A DNA stretch of 64,000 nt, taken from positions 1 to 64,000 of the forward strand of contig JAQYAS010000048.1 of NCBI GenBank assembly GCA_029338615.1, given 5' to 3'. This document shows positions 48,410-58,416 of the stretch, one piece after another. Made by a program: the position numbers and the translations under genes. A model generated the notes under the pieces. That model was not told the DNA's origin, did no database searches, and saw only the letters and a program-made list of their open reading frames with translations. Source of the DNA: Clostridiales bacterium. Its GTDB lineage: Bacteria > Bacillota > Clostridia > Lachnospirales > Lachnospiraceae. Position 1 is the first letter of the stretch. Each line of letters opens with the position of its first letter.

Positions 48410-48829
48410 TTAAAGTGCAGCAATTACACAGTCTCTATAATCATCAGGTACGTCATTGACGTCAGTTGCAAGACATATAACTATATCAACATCAAACATG
48501 TCTGAAATATTCTTTATCTCATCAAGAGCCTCTGCAATATGTGATTCTCCCACATAAGCTACAGTCTTAAAATTATCTATGTATATCTTCTCAATATCGC
48601 TGTTCTGAGAGATGATACCCCTTATGAATCCTGTAAATGTATCAAACTTATTGATGCCATAGCTTGTACAGTTTATCATATGTACTCTGTTGCTGAGCTC
48701 ATACAGGTGCTTGTTATTATTATCAAGAAATACAACTGAACCTGAAACGACCTTTACCTCATTGTTGACCTTGTCTATCAATGCCTTAGTCTTACCTTTG
48801 CCCTTATCTCCTGTAATAATGTGAATCAT
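48410..48829 (-). CDS. small P-loop NTPase-like conserved protein
   Basis: MIHIITGDKGKGKTKALIDKV (Walker A); IEKIYIDNF as Walker B-like. Confidence 0.65.
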   Translation of the reverse strand: MIHIITGDKGKGKTKALIDKVNNEVKVVSGSVVFLDNNNKHLYELSNRVHMINCTSYGINKFDTFTGFIRGIISQNSDIEKIYIDNFKTVAYVGESHIAEALDEIKNISDMFDVDIVICLATDVNDVPDDYRDCVIAAL

Positions 48830-48892
48830 TTTGATGCCTCCTGAAATTTGTTTTTTATTATAAATCGCATATCATACTTTAAGATATGCAGT

Positions 48893-49888
48893 TTATTTTG
48901 CCTTGTTTATCAACTCCGTCATAGCACTGTACAATGCTTCTTTGCCATCAGCACCAGCTATGAGTGCTACATACTTGTCTCCTGTAGAATCATTTACAAA
49001 TTCCATAACCAGACAGTTCATAGCTTCCTCTGTTGTACCAGTCTTCCAAGAACCAATCGAATACCCCGACGGCATATTGATCTCACCTGTGAGAAATTCA
49101 TTTGTAGGCTCTATAGTTACCACCTGCTCATTGCCATCCGGATCCGTATATGTGAAATCATATGTATTAAGTGAATCAATGATATATGCCAGGTCATGCT
49201 TTGAAAATTCTGATATGATAAGATACAGATCATACGCTGTGGTGTAATGGTCATCAGAATGAAGGCCATGACAGTTCTCAAAATGAGTATTCGTAGCACC
49301 AATTTCTCTGGCTTTTTCGTTCATCCTGTCACAGAATGCAGATTCACTGCCTGCAATCAGTTCCGCAAGAATAACACCACAATCATTATATGATGTGATC
49401 ATAAGTCCATATAGAAGATTTTTAACAGAAACCCGGCAGCCTCCCACCAGATCACTTGCCATGGCATCCCAGTCATCAAATGTAACTTTACGGTTAAGAG
49501 TCACTATATCATCGAGGGATATATCACCCTTTTCAATGCTCTCCATAACAAGAATACCTGTCATCAGCTTTGTCATACTTGCCGGATATATGCGGTTGTG
49601 AACGTTATGTGCAACTATTGGTACCTTTGTGGTATCATCCACCAGCATAGTTGCAAAAAAACTGTTGTATGCTGCTGCATCCAGTTCCTCATCCCTGTCT
49701 ATGACTGCATACTCATCAGCCATGCCATAGTCACCATACAATGGCAGTTCAGGAAGAATACCTATGTCCAACTGTTTCCCAGCCTTGAATGTCTTACTGC
49801 CGCAGCCTGTAAGCAATGTCATGCACAGGATCAATGTTACAGATATGATTCTGCGCATTATAAGAAATTTTTTCTTGTGATTTAACAT
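48893..49888 (-). CDS. D-alanyl-D-alanine carboxypeptidase (PBP5/DacF family), probable lipoprotein
   Basis: lipobox LLTGC; SxxK PASMTKLMTG; SYNDCG (SxN); WKTGTT (KTG). Confidence 0.93.
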   Translation of the reverse strand: MLNHKKKFLIMRRIISVTLILCMTLLTGCGSKTFKAGKQLDIGILPELPLYGDYGMADEYAVIDRDEELDAAAYNSFFATMLVDDTTKVPIVAHNVHNRIYPASMTKLMTGILVMESIEKGDISLDDIVTLNRKVTFDDWDAMASDLVGGCRVSVKNLLYGLMITSYNDCGVILAELIAGSESAFCDRMNEKAREIGATNTHFENCHGLHSDDHYTTAYDLYLIISEFSKHDLAYIIDSLNTYDFTYTDPDGNEQVVTIEPTNEFLTGEINMPSGYSIGSWKTGTTEEAMNCLVMEFVNDSTGDKYVALIAGADGKEALYSAMTELINKAK

Positions 49889-49933
49889 GTTTTCATCCTC
49901 GATATAATCAAGCGAATTTAATATACGGATACA

Positions 49934-50329
49934 CTATTTGTAAAACTCTCTCCAGTCCAGATCTCCCCTGTCAAGTGCAAGTATGAGTAGCTCAGCAGTG
50001 GCCAGATTAGTTGCCAAAGGAATATTATGTGTATCACAAAGCGTGAATATATTGTTGATATCAGGCTCATGATTCTTTGGATGAAGAGGATCTCTGAGAA
50101 AAATGACCATATCCAGATCATTATTCTCTATCTGTGAGCCAAGCTGCTGCTCTCCTCCAAGATGTCCGGCAATATACTTATGTACTGAAAGATTGGTAAC
50201 TTCCTCTATAAGTCTGCCCGTAGTACCTGTAGCATAAAGCTCGTGCTTGTTTAATATTCCTCTATATGCAATACAGAAATTCTGCATCAGTTTTTTCTTA
50301 GCATCATGCGCTATCAAACCAATATTCAT
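49934..50329 (-). CDS. mgsA: methylglyoxal synthase
   Basis: NIGLIAHDAKKKLM; ATGTTGRLIEE; GHLGGEQQLGSQI; FLRDPLHPKNHEPDI. Confidence 0.95.
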   Translation of the reverse strand: MNIGLIAHDAKKKLMQNFCIAYRGILNKHELYATGTTGRLIEEVTNLSVHKYIAGHLGGEQQLGSQIENNDLDMVIFLRDPLHPKNHEPDINNIFTLCDTHNIPLATNLATAELLILALDRGDLDWREFYK

Positions 50330-50339
50330 GAAAATCCTC

Positions 50340-51509
50340 CTAATACTTTTTCTTTTGCAAATTAATATTGAGTACCATACCCATACCGGCACACAGACTG
50401 ACTAATGAACTCAGTCCATAACTTATAAATGGTAATGGTAATCCGGTATTCGGAAGTATGGACGTTGCAACTCCTATATTGATAAATGCCTGAATAGATA
50501 CAAGTGCAGCCATACCTGTCGCTATAAACATTCCCTTTCTATCACTTGAATGCCTAGCAATCCTAATACATTGTAACACTATGAGTAGTAAAATTGCAAT
50601 AATAATAACGCTTCCAATGAAACCTAATTCTTCGCCCACTGCAGAAAAGATAAAATCTGTCTGCTGCTCTGAAATAAGATTTGTATCTTTGACAGTAGCA
50701 ACATCGGAACTGTTTATTCCTTTTCCTGTGAGCTGTCCGGAACCTATTGCCATTATAGAGTTATTCTGCTGATCCTGTGTTGAACCGTATTCACTTCCAT
50801 ACATATGACCAAGAATACGTGTTCTCTGATATGCGTTTAATATCTGCGGAAGGTTATCCTGCTGTATATACCAGAAAAATCCTCCAAAACATGGTATCAA
50901 TATCAATACAGCTATACCTATAAGTTTCAAACTAAGTCCCGCAATGAATATTACCACAAAAAGCGTTGCACAGAGACATATCGTGGTTGAAAGATCGGGC
51001 TCAACAAATATCAATCCAACAGGAATTGCAAGAAACAATGCAAGCTTTAAAAGGGTTCTGGCTTTATTGAGATCATCAATATGTTTCTCCAAAAATACCG
51101 CTGAACATATGATCAAAATGATCTTGGAAAACTCTGATGGCTGAATAGTAAATGAATCCGATATCGCAAACCATCTGCTGGCACCATGGGAATCTGAACC
51201 TGAGCCAATAACAAGGATAAGCCCAAGCAGTGCAAGATTTATAAAATAAAGCACCATATAATATTTGCATATGAAATTATAATCTATCAGAGAAACTATG
51301 ATCATACCTAAAATACATGCCCCGGCACCTATGAGCTGTTTGGTAAGCTTTGTTTCATCGACACTTACAATTATTATCGTTCCCATTGCAATCGCTGCAA
51401 CTACCAGCAGCAATAATTTAAAATTGTAATCCAAAATACTATATTTTCTTTCATCCTGATTAAGACTGAATTGTTTTAAGTTCAGCTGATCTTTTTTCAT
51501 TAGACTCAT
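50340..51509 (-). CDS. rodA: RodA/FtsW/SpoVE family SEDS glycosyltransferase
   Basis: multi-TM; WFAISDSFTIQPSEFSKI; FVEPDLSTTI; GVATSILPNTGLPLPFISYGLSSL. Confidence 0.93.
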   Translation of the reverse strand: MSLMKKDQLNLKQFSLNQDERKYSILDYNFKLLLLVVAAIAMGTIIIVSVDETKLTKQLIGAGACILGMIIVSLIDYNFICKYYMVLYFINLALLGLILVIGSGSDSHGASRWFAISDSFTIQPSEFSKIILIICSAVFLEKHIDDLNKARTLLKLALFLAIPVGLIFVEPDLSTTICLCATLFVVIFIAGLSLKLIGIAVLILIPCFGGFFWYIQQDNLPQILNAYQRTRILGHMYGSEYGSTQDQQNNSIMAIGSGQLTGKGINSSDVATVKDTNLISEQQTDFIFSAVGEELGFIGSVIIIAILLLIVLQCIRIARHSSDRKGMFIATGMAALVSIQAFINIGVATSILPNTGLPLPFISYGLSSLVSLCAGMGMVLNINLQKKKY

Positions 51510-51789
51510 AATTTACCGCTTCCTGTTCTGTGCTTGTATATATAAATTGTGTATTTTGACTTTTGTATTTCTGACCTACAAGAGGAACATACGCTATAAG
51601 CATCTTTTCCTTTACCTGTATATCAATATCTGATTCCTTTATATCGACATATCTGTCAAGCTTTTGCTTTATTGTCGTTCTTACTTCTCCCAGAAATTCC
51701 GGATTGCAGCCTATCCTGTCAGAAACCAATATACTCATCAGCCGCTCTTTGGCATAGCTGCTGGTATTATATAAATATATACTGTTCAT
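51460..51789 (-). CDS. minE: cell division topological specificity factor MinE
   Basis: SYAKERLMSILVSDRIGCNPEFLGEVRTTIKQKLDRYVDI; follows minD. Confidence 0.88.
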   Translation of the reverse strand: MNSIYLYNTSSYAKERLMSILVSDRIGCNPEFLGEVRTTIKQKLDRYVDIKESDIDIQVKEKMLIAYVPLVGQKYKSQNTQFIYTSTEQEAVNYESNEKRSAELKTIQS

Positions 51790-51806
51790 ATCTAATTCCC
51801 CCTGCA

Positions 51807-52598
51807 TTACGCTCTTTTTCGTCTGAACAATGATCTGATAGACCTGTTCTTGACCGAATAAAGATCTTCAGCTTCAAGAGTATCATCTATGATCTTTCTG
51901 CATATACTCATATATGCCTGACCTGATTTGGAGTTTCCGGTAACTACGGGTTCCCCTTTATTTGTTGATATTACTATATCTTCATCATCAGCGATCACTC
52001 CAAGAAGATCAACCGCAAGGATATCAACTACATCATCGGCAGACATCATATTGCCTTTTTTGACCATATCATACCTTACTCGGTTGACTATGAGATGTTG
52101 TCTCTCAATGCCATAAGCTTCAAGTAGTCCAATGATCCTGTCTGCGTCTCTTATCGCAGACACCTCAGGTGTGGTGACAATAACAGCTCTGTCTGCAGCT
52201 GCTATAGCATTTTTGAAACCCTGTTCTATTCCTGCAGGGCAATCTATGATTATGTAATCATATTCCTCTCTGATCTCATCGATAAGCTTTATTATCTGTT
52301 CAGGAGATACAGCCGATTTATCCCTTGTCTGTGCACATGGCAACAGATAAAGATTGCTATAATTTCTCGATTTTATAAGTGCCTGTTTATATCGACAGTT
52401 TCCTTCTATAACATCAATAAGGTTGTACACAATACGATTTTCAAGGCCCAGTACAACATCAAGATTCCTGAGACCTATATCTGTATCAATCATGACTACT
52501 CTTTTTCCAAGAGAAGCAAGTCCTGTTCCTATATTTGCAGATGTGGTTGTCTTTCCAACTCCACCTTTTCCTGATGTAACAACTATAACTTCACACAT
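51807..52598 (-). CDS. minD: septum site-determining protein MinD
   Basis: VTSGKGGVGKTTTSANIGTGLA; IDTDIGLRNLDVVLGLENRIVY; C-terminal amphipathic tail. Confidence 0.97.
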   Translation of the reverse strand: MCEVIVVTSGKGGVGKTTTSANIGTGLASLGKRVVMIDTDIGLRNLDVVLGLENRIVYNLIDVIEGNCRYKQALIKSRNYSNLYLLPCAQTRDKSAVSPEQIIKLIDEIREEYDYIIIDCPAGIEQGFKNAIAAADRAVIVTTPEVSAIRDADRIIGLLEAYGIERQHLIVNRVRYDMVKKGNMMSADDVVDILAVDLLGVIADDEDIVISTNKGEPVVTGNSKSGQAYMSICRKIIDDTLEAEDLYSVKNRSIRSLFRRKRA

Positions 52599-52621
52599 AA
52601 CATGTCCTCCTAAATTTTAAA

Positions 52622-53326
52622 TCACACGTAAGTTATATTTATTATGTTATCATCATTTGTAGCGATCATCGGATATGGCTCAGGATGTCTCAGCGACTGA
52701 CAGCTGTCATTACTGCCGCCGATCTGCAAAAACTGTGGATCCATATATAATGCCAGAATAAAACTGTCACTATTCATCTTTCCTGCAATTGCAGTTCCTG
52801 CCATCCTGCCGATGACAATTATACTTTTCCCTGAAATGACTGTGGCATCCCGCGCAACATTGCCCAGAATTATCACATTGCCTTTTATTTCCAGGGTCTG
52901 CTTTCTGTGTATATTGCCCTTAAATATATAAGGTTTTTCCCCTATCATTGTACTCCCGGTTATATGTCGGCTGCCCCGATCAGGTGCATGTCCATAATAA
53001 TTTTCGGAATGTACTTCTGTAACCTGACTTGTACCAATTTTCTTTACAGGAATATTCAGGCCAGTATCATCTATAAGTCTGAAAGTGACGTGTATAATAT
53101 CTAGATTGTTCAGAAAGTCTATCACCATCTCCTGATCATACATATCAGGAACACATCCTCTGAATGAGATATTTACCATTCCTCCCTGCATAAATGCATC
53201 TTTGTTGTTGTAGAATTTTTGGTACAACTCACAGCAGATGTCCTGGGCAGACATGATCTCATCAATACAAACAACCATGCCTGTCTTATCCGCTTTGATT
53301 GATATTTTCTTTGTCTTACCATCCAT
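52622..53326 (-). CDS. minC: septum site-determining protein MinC
   Basis: VIILGNVARDATVISGKSIIVIGRMAGTAIAG (beta-helix C domain); adjacent to minD. Confidence 0.92.
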   Translation of the reverse strand: MDGKTKKISIKADKTGMVVCIDEIMSAQDICCELYQKFYNNKDAFMQGGMVNISFRGCVPDMYDQEMVIDFLNNLDIIHVTFRLIDDTGLNIPVKKIGTSQVTEVHSENYYGHAPDRGSRHITGSTMIGEKPYIFKGNIHRKQTLEIKGNVIILGNVARDATVISGKSIIVIGRMAGTAIAGKMNSDSFILALYMDPQFLQIGGSNDSCQSLRHPEPYPMIATNDDNIINITYV

Positions 53327-53385
53327 ATCATCTGCTCCTGTTCCAGTGTGTTTTTCACAGGCTTTGTGATATATCATAGGTAAAT

Positions 53386-56223
53386 TTAATCTGAAATCTG
53401 GTTATTACCTGTTACATCCAATGTATCAAGCTTATCAGGATCATACATATATGCATAGACCATTCCGGCCAGCTCTTCAGCATTTCCTGATGTGTATCCA
53501 TGAGGAATTACACAGGTAACACTCACTTCAGGATTTTCATATGGTGCAAATGATACAAACAGCGCATGGTCTGGTCTTGTTGTATCTTCCTCTGCTGTTC
53601 CGGTCTTACCCGCAACATTGACGTTTATCTGATTGATAAGGGCAGACGGACTGGTATGATCACTTACCATAAGTCTCATTCCCTGTTTTATAACTTCCCA
53701 CTGTGTGTCTGAAAGTTCTACTTTATTCACAGGAACATTATCACTGGCATATACTGTTCTGCCATCAACATTCTTTATCTCATTGACCAGCGTCAGATTA
53801 TAACAATTTCCCTCGTTGGCAATTGTTGTCACGTATCTGGCAAGCTGAACAGGTGCATAGTTGTTTGTACCCTGTCCTATAGATGATCTTACAGCATCAG
53901 TATCTGATACGTGGGGATCCATCTCCTCTATCTCAACACCTGATTTCTGATCAAGACCAAACAGGGATGCATACTTCTGCAGAGTATCAATACCCTGTGC
54001 ATCCTGATATACCCCCTTACTGTCAGTAGCCAGTCTGTATCCTACTTCAAAGAAGAAACCATTACATGAAACCTCAATTGCCTCAGCAAGACCCAATGTT
54101 CCATGTCCACTTCTCAGCCAACATGCCGGAGAAGGCGTGACCTTGGAGAAGGTTCCGTAGTCAGTAATAACAGATCCCACATCTATTGCTCCCTCTTTTA
54201 ATCCCGCAGCCGCCACGAGCATCTTATATGTTGAACCCGGAGCTGTACGCTGCATCGTTGCACGATTGTACATAGGTGTCGTCTTATCCTGTGTTATCTT
54301 ATCATAGTAGTCAGAATCGATGACATTTGTCAGCCTGTTATTATCATAACTTGGATATACAGCCATTGCTTTGACATCTCCGGTTGACGGATCGGTTACG
54401 ACTATGCTTCCCGAGCAGGGATCCAAAGCCAGCATGGCAGGAGTGATCTCAAGCTTCTTGATCTTTCTGTACATAAATTCATAGCCTCCGAGAACCCCCG
54501 ATGTGAAAGCCTCATAATCCTCGTCTGTTGTACTATTAAGGATACCCTGGTCGTATAACAGGTATATAACCTGAGAACCTGTTATTTCTCCAGATAATAT
54601 CATATATTTGAATATAAGTTTGTCGAAATCAGAGTCATCTTCAAATTCTTTGAGTACATAATCAACTACAACATCATATATTTCGTCGGTATCATAGTAA
54701 TCACTGCTTGTATCGATATCTTTGATATTGATCACACCCTGACTTATACAATACTTAAGGTATTCATAAAGTGATATCTTATCATTTATATAATTGTTGT
54801 ACACATCACTATCCTTATCAACAGAAGCGGAATCATATATCCCTTTGCTGCTGAGCGTCTCACAGATAAACTCCATATAATCCTTGTACTGATCCGACAG
54901 ATTATACAGTTCAGTGTGACTGTTTTTCAGAATGTCCGAAAGATTATCAATAGTGTACTGTTTGCTTGATACAAATGTATCATACACATTTCTCTCTGTA
55001 TCTGTTGCATTTGCTGCATTCAAAGCTTTAATATCAATAATATTGTTATCAAAGAGAGCTGAGTACACATCTGTTATAGGAATATCTTCCTTCTCAGTTG
55101 AAGAAGTCACATTTTTCATATTTGTAAGAATGATTGAAGCAAGTTCCTTCTCAATTGCATTGTAGCAATACTTCTGAAGATCAGAATCAAGTGTAAGATA
55201 TATATCATTTCCAGCCACAGATTCCGTCTGGTCTATCATTTCTATGACTTTACCCATATTATCTACATACATTTTCTGGGAACCATCTACTCCGCGTAGC
55301 TGTTCTTCATACGTCTGTTCCAGACCAAGTTTTCCCACCATATCGTTGGAACTGTACTTTTGATCGTCATCAAGCTTTGCATTGTATTCGTCCATCTCCT
55401 CTGTGGATATATTCCCTATATATCCGATAATATGTGAAAAGTATACCGAATCATTATATACTCTGTTGGATTCTATACTGACATCCATACCAAGCAGGGT
55501 ATCCATATTCTCAGTAATTGCAGCGTAACTTTCCTGGCTTATATTATTTGCTATATCCACTGTCATATACTGCTGATATCTGTTGAGCCATACTTCATAT
55601 CTGACTGCAAGGATCTTCAAAACATATGCATCGGAATAGTCCTGGGATACATTGAAAAGTTCATCACTCTTCATGTAATCAAAAACCTCCCTTGCAGTTG
55701 CATTTTTTTCAGAATTCTTCAGATCGTCGACTGAGCTGGCTCCATATACATTCATATAAAATGTGTTTAACTGGGCTCCGCTTATGGTAAACTTCATATT
55801 TCCCTTTGAATCAAGCTTAATAGGAAGCTCAACAGACAGGCTGTCACCATTCTTTTCCAATATCAGAATAGTCTTGTATACAATTTCATTTCTAAGTTCA
55901 TTGACAGACATATTTTTCGCTGCTGCAGCTTCTGTCAGATCGGCATTACTTGTAAAACTTAGATTATATGATGCCTCATTGTAAGCCAGCAATTTTCCGT
56001 TACAGTCAAATATCTTACCGCGGGTTGCTTTAACAGAAACAGTTTTTAATGATTTGTATTGAAAACTTGACTGATACTTTTCACCATTGACAATCTGAAG
56101 ATCAAAAAGCCTGTATACCAGTATTCCAAACAGACAAATGAAAAACAGTGTGACATAAAACAGACGGCTTTTAAGTTTTTCTACTATAAAATCTTTTACA
56201 ACCTCTAATATATCTCTTATCAT
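53386..56223 (-). CDS. mrdA: penicillin-binding protein 2 (class B PBP, elongasome)
   Basis: GSTYKM (SxxK), SCN, AGKTGTAEE (KTG); between mreD and minC. Confidence 0.94.
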   Translation of the reverse strand: MIRDILEVVKDFIVEKLKSRLFYVTLFFICLFGILVYRLFDLQIVNGEKYQSSFQYKSLKTVSVKATRGKIFDCNGKLLAYNEASYNLSFTSNADLTEAAAAKNMSVNELRNEIVYKTILILEKNGDSLSVELPIKLDSKGNMKFTISGAQLNTFYMNVYGASSVDDLKNSEKNATAREVFDYMKSDELFNVSQDYSDAYVLKILAVRYEVWLNRYQQYMTVDIANNISQESYAAITENMDTLLGMDVSIESNRVYNDSVYFSHIIGYIGNISTEEMDEYNAKLDDDQKYSSNDMVGKLGLEQTYEEQLRGVDGSQKMYVDNMGKVIEMIDQTESVAGNDIYLTLDSDLQKYCYNAIEKELASIILTNMKNVTSSTEKEDIPITDVYSALFDNNIIDIKALNAANATDTERNVYDTFVSSKQYTIDNLSDILKNSHTELYNLSDQYKDYMEFICETLSSKGIYDSASVDKDSDVYNNYINDKISLYEYLKYCISQGVINIKDIDTSSDYYDTDEIYDVVVDYVLKEFEDDSDFDKLIFKYMILSGEITGSQVIYLLYDQGILNSTTDEDYEAFTSGVLGGYEFMYRKIKKLEITPAMLALDPCSGSIVVTDPSTGDVKAMAVYPSYDNNRLTNVIDSDYYDKITQDKTTPMYNRATMQRTAPGSTYKMLVAAAGLKEGAIDVGSVITDYGTFSKVTPSPACWLRSGHGTLGLAEAIEVSCNGFFFEVGYRLATDSKGVYQDAQGIDTLQKYASLFGLDQKSGVEIEEMDPHVSDTDAVRSSIGQGTNNYAPVQLARYVTTIANEGNCYNLTLVNEIKNVDGRTVYASDNVPVNKVELSDTQWEVIKQGMRLMVSDHTSPSALINQINVNVAGKTGTAEEDTTRPDHALFVSFAPYENPEVSVTCVIPHGYTSGNAEELAGMVYAYMYDPDKLDTLDVTGNNQISD

Positions 56224-56732
56224 CAGCCTTCACTTCCTTTTTCAGCGCGCTTAAGTCTCTTATTTACAAATACAAAAAACTTGAACACTATCATAGTTAA
56301 AATAGCTGTGTATATCATCTCCGGCAGAATTATATCTTTCATATACAGACCAAAGCTCAATCTGTTTCTCATTACAAAGAAAATAACGAAAGTCAAAAAA
56401 TTGAATATAAAATCATCCAGAACGATTATGATTATCGGAAGAAGAACATCTTCAACCAGATATAATCTGTGAAAGAAACCATTGCAGTAACCTATGATCA
56501 TATAAATGATCATAAATGGGCCAATCGCAAAACCAAAATAGAGATCATAGAACAGACCACAGAAGAAACCTACAAGCATACCCTCTTTTCGTCCTCGCAT
56601 AAGTCCAAATGAAACTGTCATTATGAGCAAAAGATTTGGAGTTGCCCCAGCTATTTCTATAAATGGAAAAAGAGCTGACTGCAGCACAAAACATATTATT
56701 ATTAAAATTCCTAAAGTAATTACTCTTCTCAA
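56223..56732 (-). CDS. mreD: rod shape-determining protein MreD
   Basis: small multi-TM protein between mreC and mrdA; GLMRGRKEGMLVGFFCGLFYDL. Confidence 0.92.
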   Translation of the reverse strand: MRRVITLGILIIICFVLQSALFPFIEIAGATPNLLLIMTVSFGLMRGRKEGMLVGFFCGLFYDLYFGFAIGPFMIIYMIIGYCNGFFHRLYLVEDVLLPIIIIVLDDFIFNFLTFVIFFVMRNRLSFGLYMKDIILPEMIYTAILTMIVFKFFVFVNKRLKRAEKGSEG

Positions 56733-56777
56733 TATCTATACCTTCTTAAACTGACAGTATATTATACACTGTAGAAT

Positions 56778-57647
56778 CTATTCTGAAACAGTCTTCTTTG
56801 TTTCAAGTATTACGAGCACTTCCTGTATCTTTGAAAAATCACATGCGGGTGTTATATAAGCAGTTTTTGTAAGATTGTTTGAATCTTCCTCTATCTTTGT
56901 TATATACCCAATATTAAGACCTGAAAGATATTTGCTTGACACGTAGGAGGTCACTACCTGATCCCCTATATTGATATCAGCATCCTTATCTATATTCTCC
57001 GCCACAAGATATCCATTGTTATAATTATTGACACTGCCCTCTATATTACATATTGACTCTGATGGCAGAACCATTCCATTTACATTTGATGTATCATCTA
57101 TTATGGATCTTATCTTCGCATAGTCAGTACCAACCTCTGTTACAATTCCACACAGACCATTGCCGTACAGAACATTACATCCTTCTTTTATTCCTGCATC
57201 TGTTCCCTTGTCCACATAAAAGACATCAAACCAGCCACCGGTATCCTTAGATATAACTCTTGCTGCTGTCTTCTTGTAATCAGAATATATGGTATCCAGA
57301 TCATAGAGTGCCTGAAGTCTTTCAAGTTCATATGAATCCTGCTGATATGAAGATATCTGTTTCTGACAAGTCTCAAGCTGGTTTTTAAGATCCTCATTTT
57401 CCTTGAGAAGGGTATCATAATTCTGGAATGCTTCAGTCTTACTCTGCACCCATCTTCCTATCGTGTTAACGCCCTTCTGCATTGGCTGTACAAATGTATT
57501 GGTAAACTCTTTGACAGGTGCAAATATCCCACCTGCAAAAAGGGAAGCCAGCATAAGTACTATGCACAGTCCGGTGAGTCCCAGCAGAAAATATCTGGGG
57601 GATATATCTATTCTTTTTCTGTTTCTATTTCTTCTACGTCTCATCAA
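56778..57647 (-). CDS. mreC: rod shape-determining protein MreC
   Basis: TM + coiled coil + RVISKDTGGWFDVFYVDKGTDAGIKEGCNVLYGNGLCGIV. Confidence 0.95.
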   Translation of the reverse strand: MMRRRRNRNRKRIDISPRYFLLGLTGLCIVLMLASLFAGGIFAPVKEFTNTFVQPMQKGVNTIGRWVQSKTEAFQNYDTLLKENEDLKNQLETCQKQISSYQQDSYELERLQALYDLDTIYSDYKKTAARVISKDTGGWFDVFYVDKGTDAGIKEGCNVLYGNGLCGIVTEVGTDYAKIRSIIDDTSNVNGMVLPSESICNIEGSVNNYNNGYLVAENIDKDADINIGDQVVTSYVSSKYLSGLNIGYITKIEEDSNNLTKTAYITPACDFSKIQEVLVILETKKTVSE

Positions 57648-58359
57648 AAATACCTCGTTCAGCTAAACTGACATAACAGTTATTTCCCAGGATAATATGA
57701 TCCGAAAGATTTATGCCGATCAACTGTCCTGCCTTAAAAATATCAAGAGTTATCTCCACATCCTGTCTGCTTGGAGTTGGATCTCCCGATGGATGATTAT
57801 GAATAAGTATTATAAAAACCGCCTCATATCTGAGTGCTTCCACAAAAACCTCTCTTGGAGATAACATGGAACTATTTATTGTCCCCTCTGATATTTTTAT
57901 ATCCTTTATTAATTTGTGCTTTGAGTCGAAAAGCAGCAGATACACATACTCCTTATCAAGATATCTGGTGTTCTCCATATAATAATCTGCAATACTCTGC
58001 GGTGACTGGAATGACAGAAATGGCTTAAGTACAGCCTTTGACATTCTCTTGGATATCTCCGCAAGGCATTTCATCTGGACAGCTTTAACTTTCCCGACAC
58101 CGGCAATGCTCTCAAGATCAGATATCGTAAGATAATTCAGACCTACAATTCCTTTGTGGACAGGATGGGCATTAAGTATCTTGTATGCCGTTGACAGAGC
58201 ATTCGCCCTGCGGCTTCCTGTTCTCAAAATTACCGATAGGAGCTCGGCATCCGACAATACCCCAACTCCATATCTGTAGCTTTTCTCATAAGGCCGATCG
58301 GTCTCAGACATCTCTTTCATACACATAATATGTGAATCTTTATCATTTGTTTTTTCCAT
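57634..58359 (-). CDS. radC: RadC family (JAB/JAMM) protein
   Basis: HNHPSGDPTPSRQDVEIT; LSDAELLSVILRTG; start at 58359 with upstream gaggagga. Confidence 0.95.
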   Translation of the reverse strand: MEKTNDKDSHIMCMKEMSETDRPYEKSYRYGVGVLSDAELLSVILRTGSRRANALSTAYKILNAHPVHKGIVGLNYLTISDLESIAGVGKVKAVQMKCLAEISKRMSKAVLKPFLSFQSPQSIADYYMENTRYLDKEYVYLLLFDSKHKLIKDIKISEGTINSSMLSPREVFVEALRYEAVFIILIHNHPSGDPTPSRQDVEITLDIFKAGQLIGINLSDHIILGNNCYVSLAERGIFDET

Positions 58360-58416
58360 ATGTTCCTCCTCACGCCTCTCCAAACGCATAGAACATATCT
58401 TGGTCAACTCATTAAT

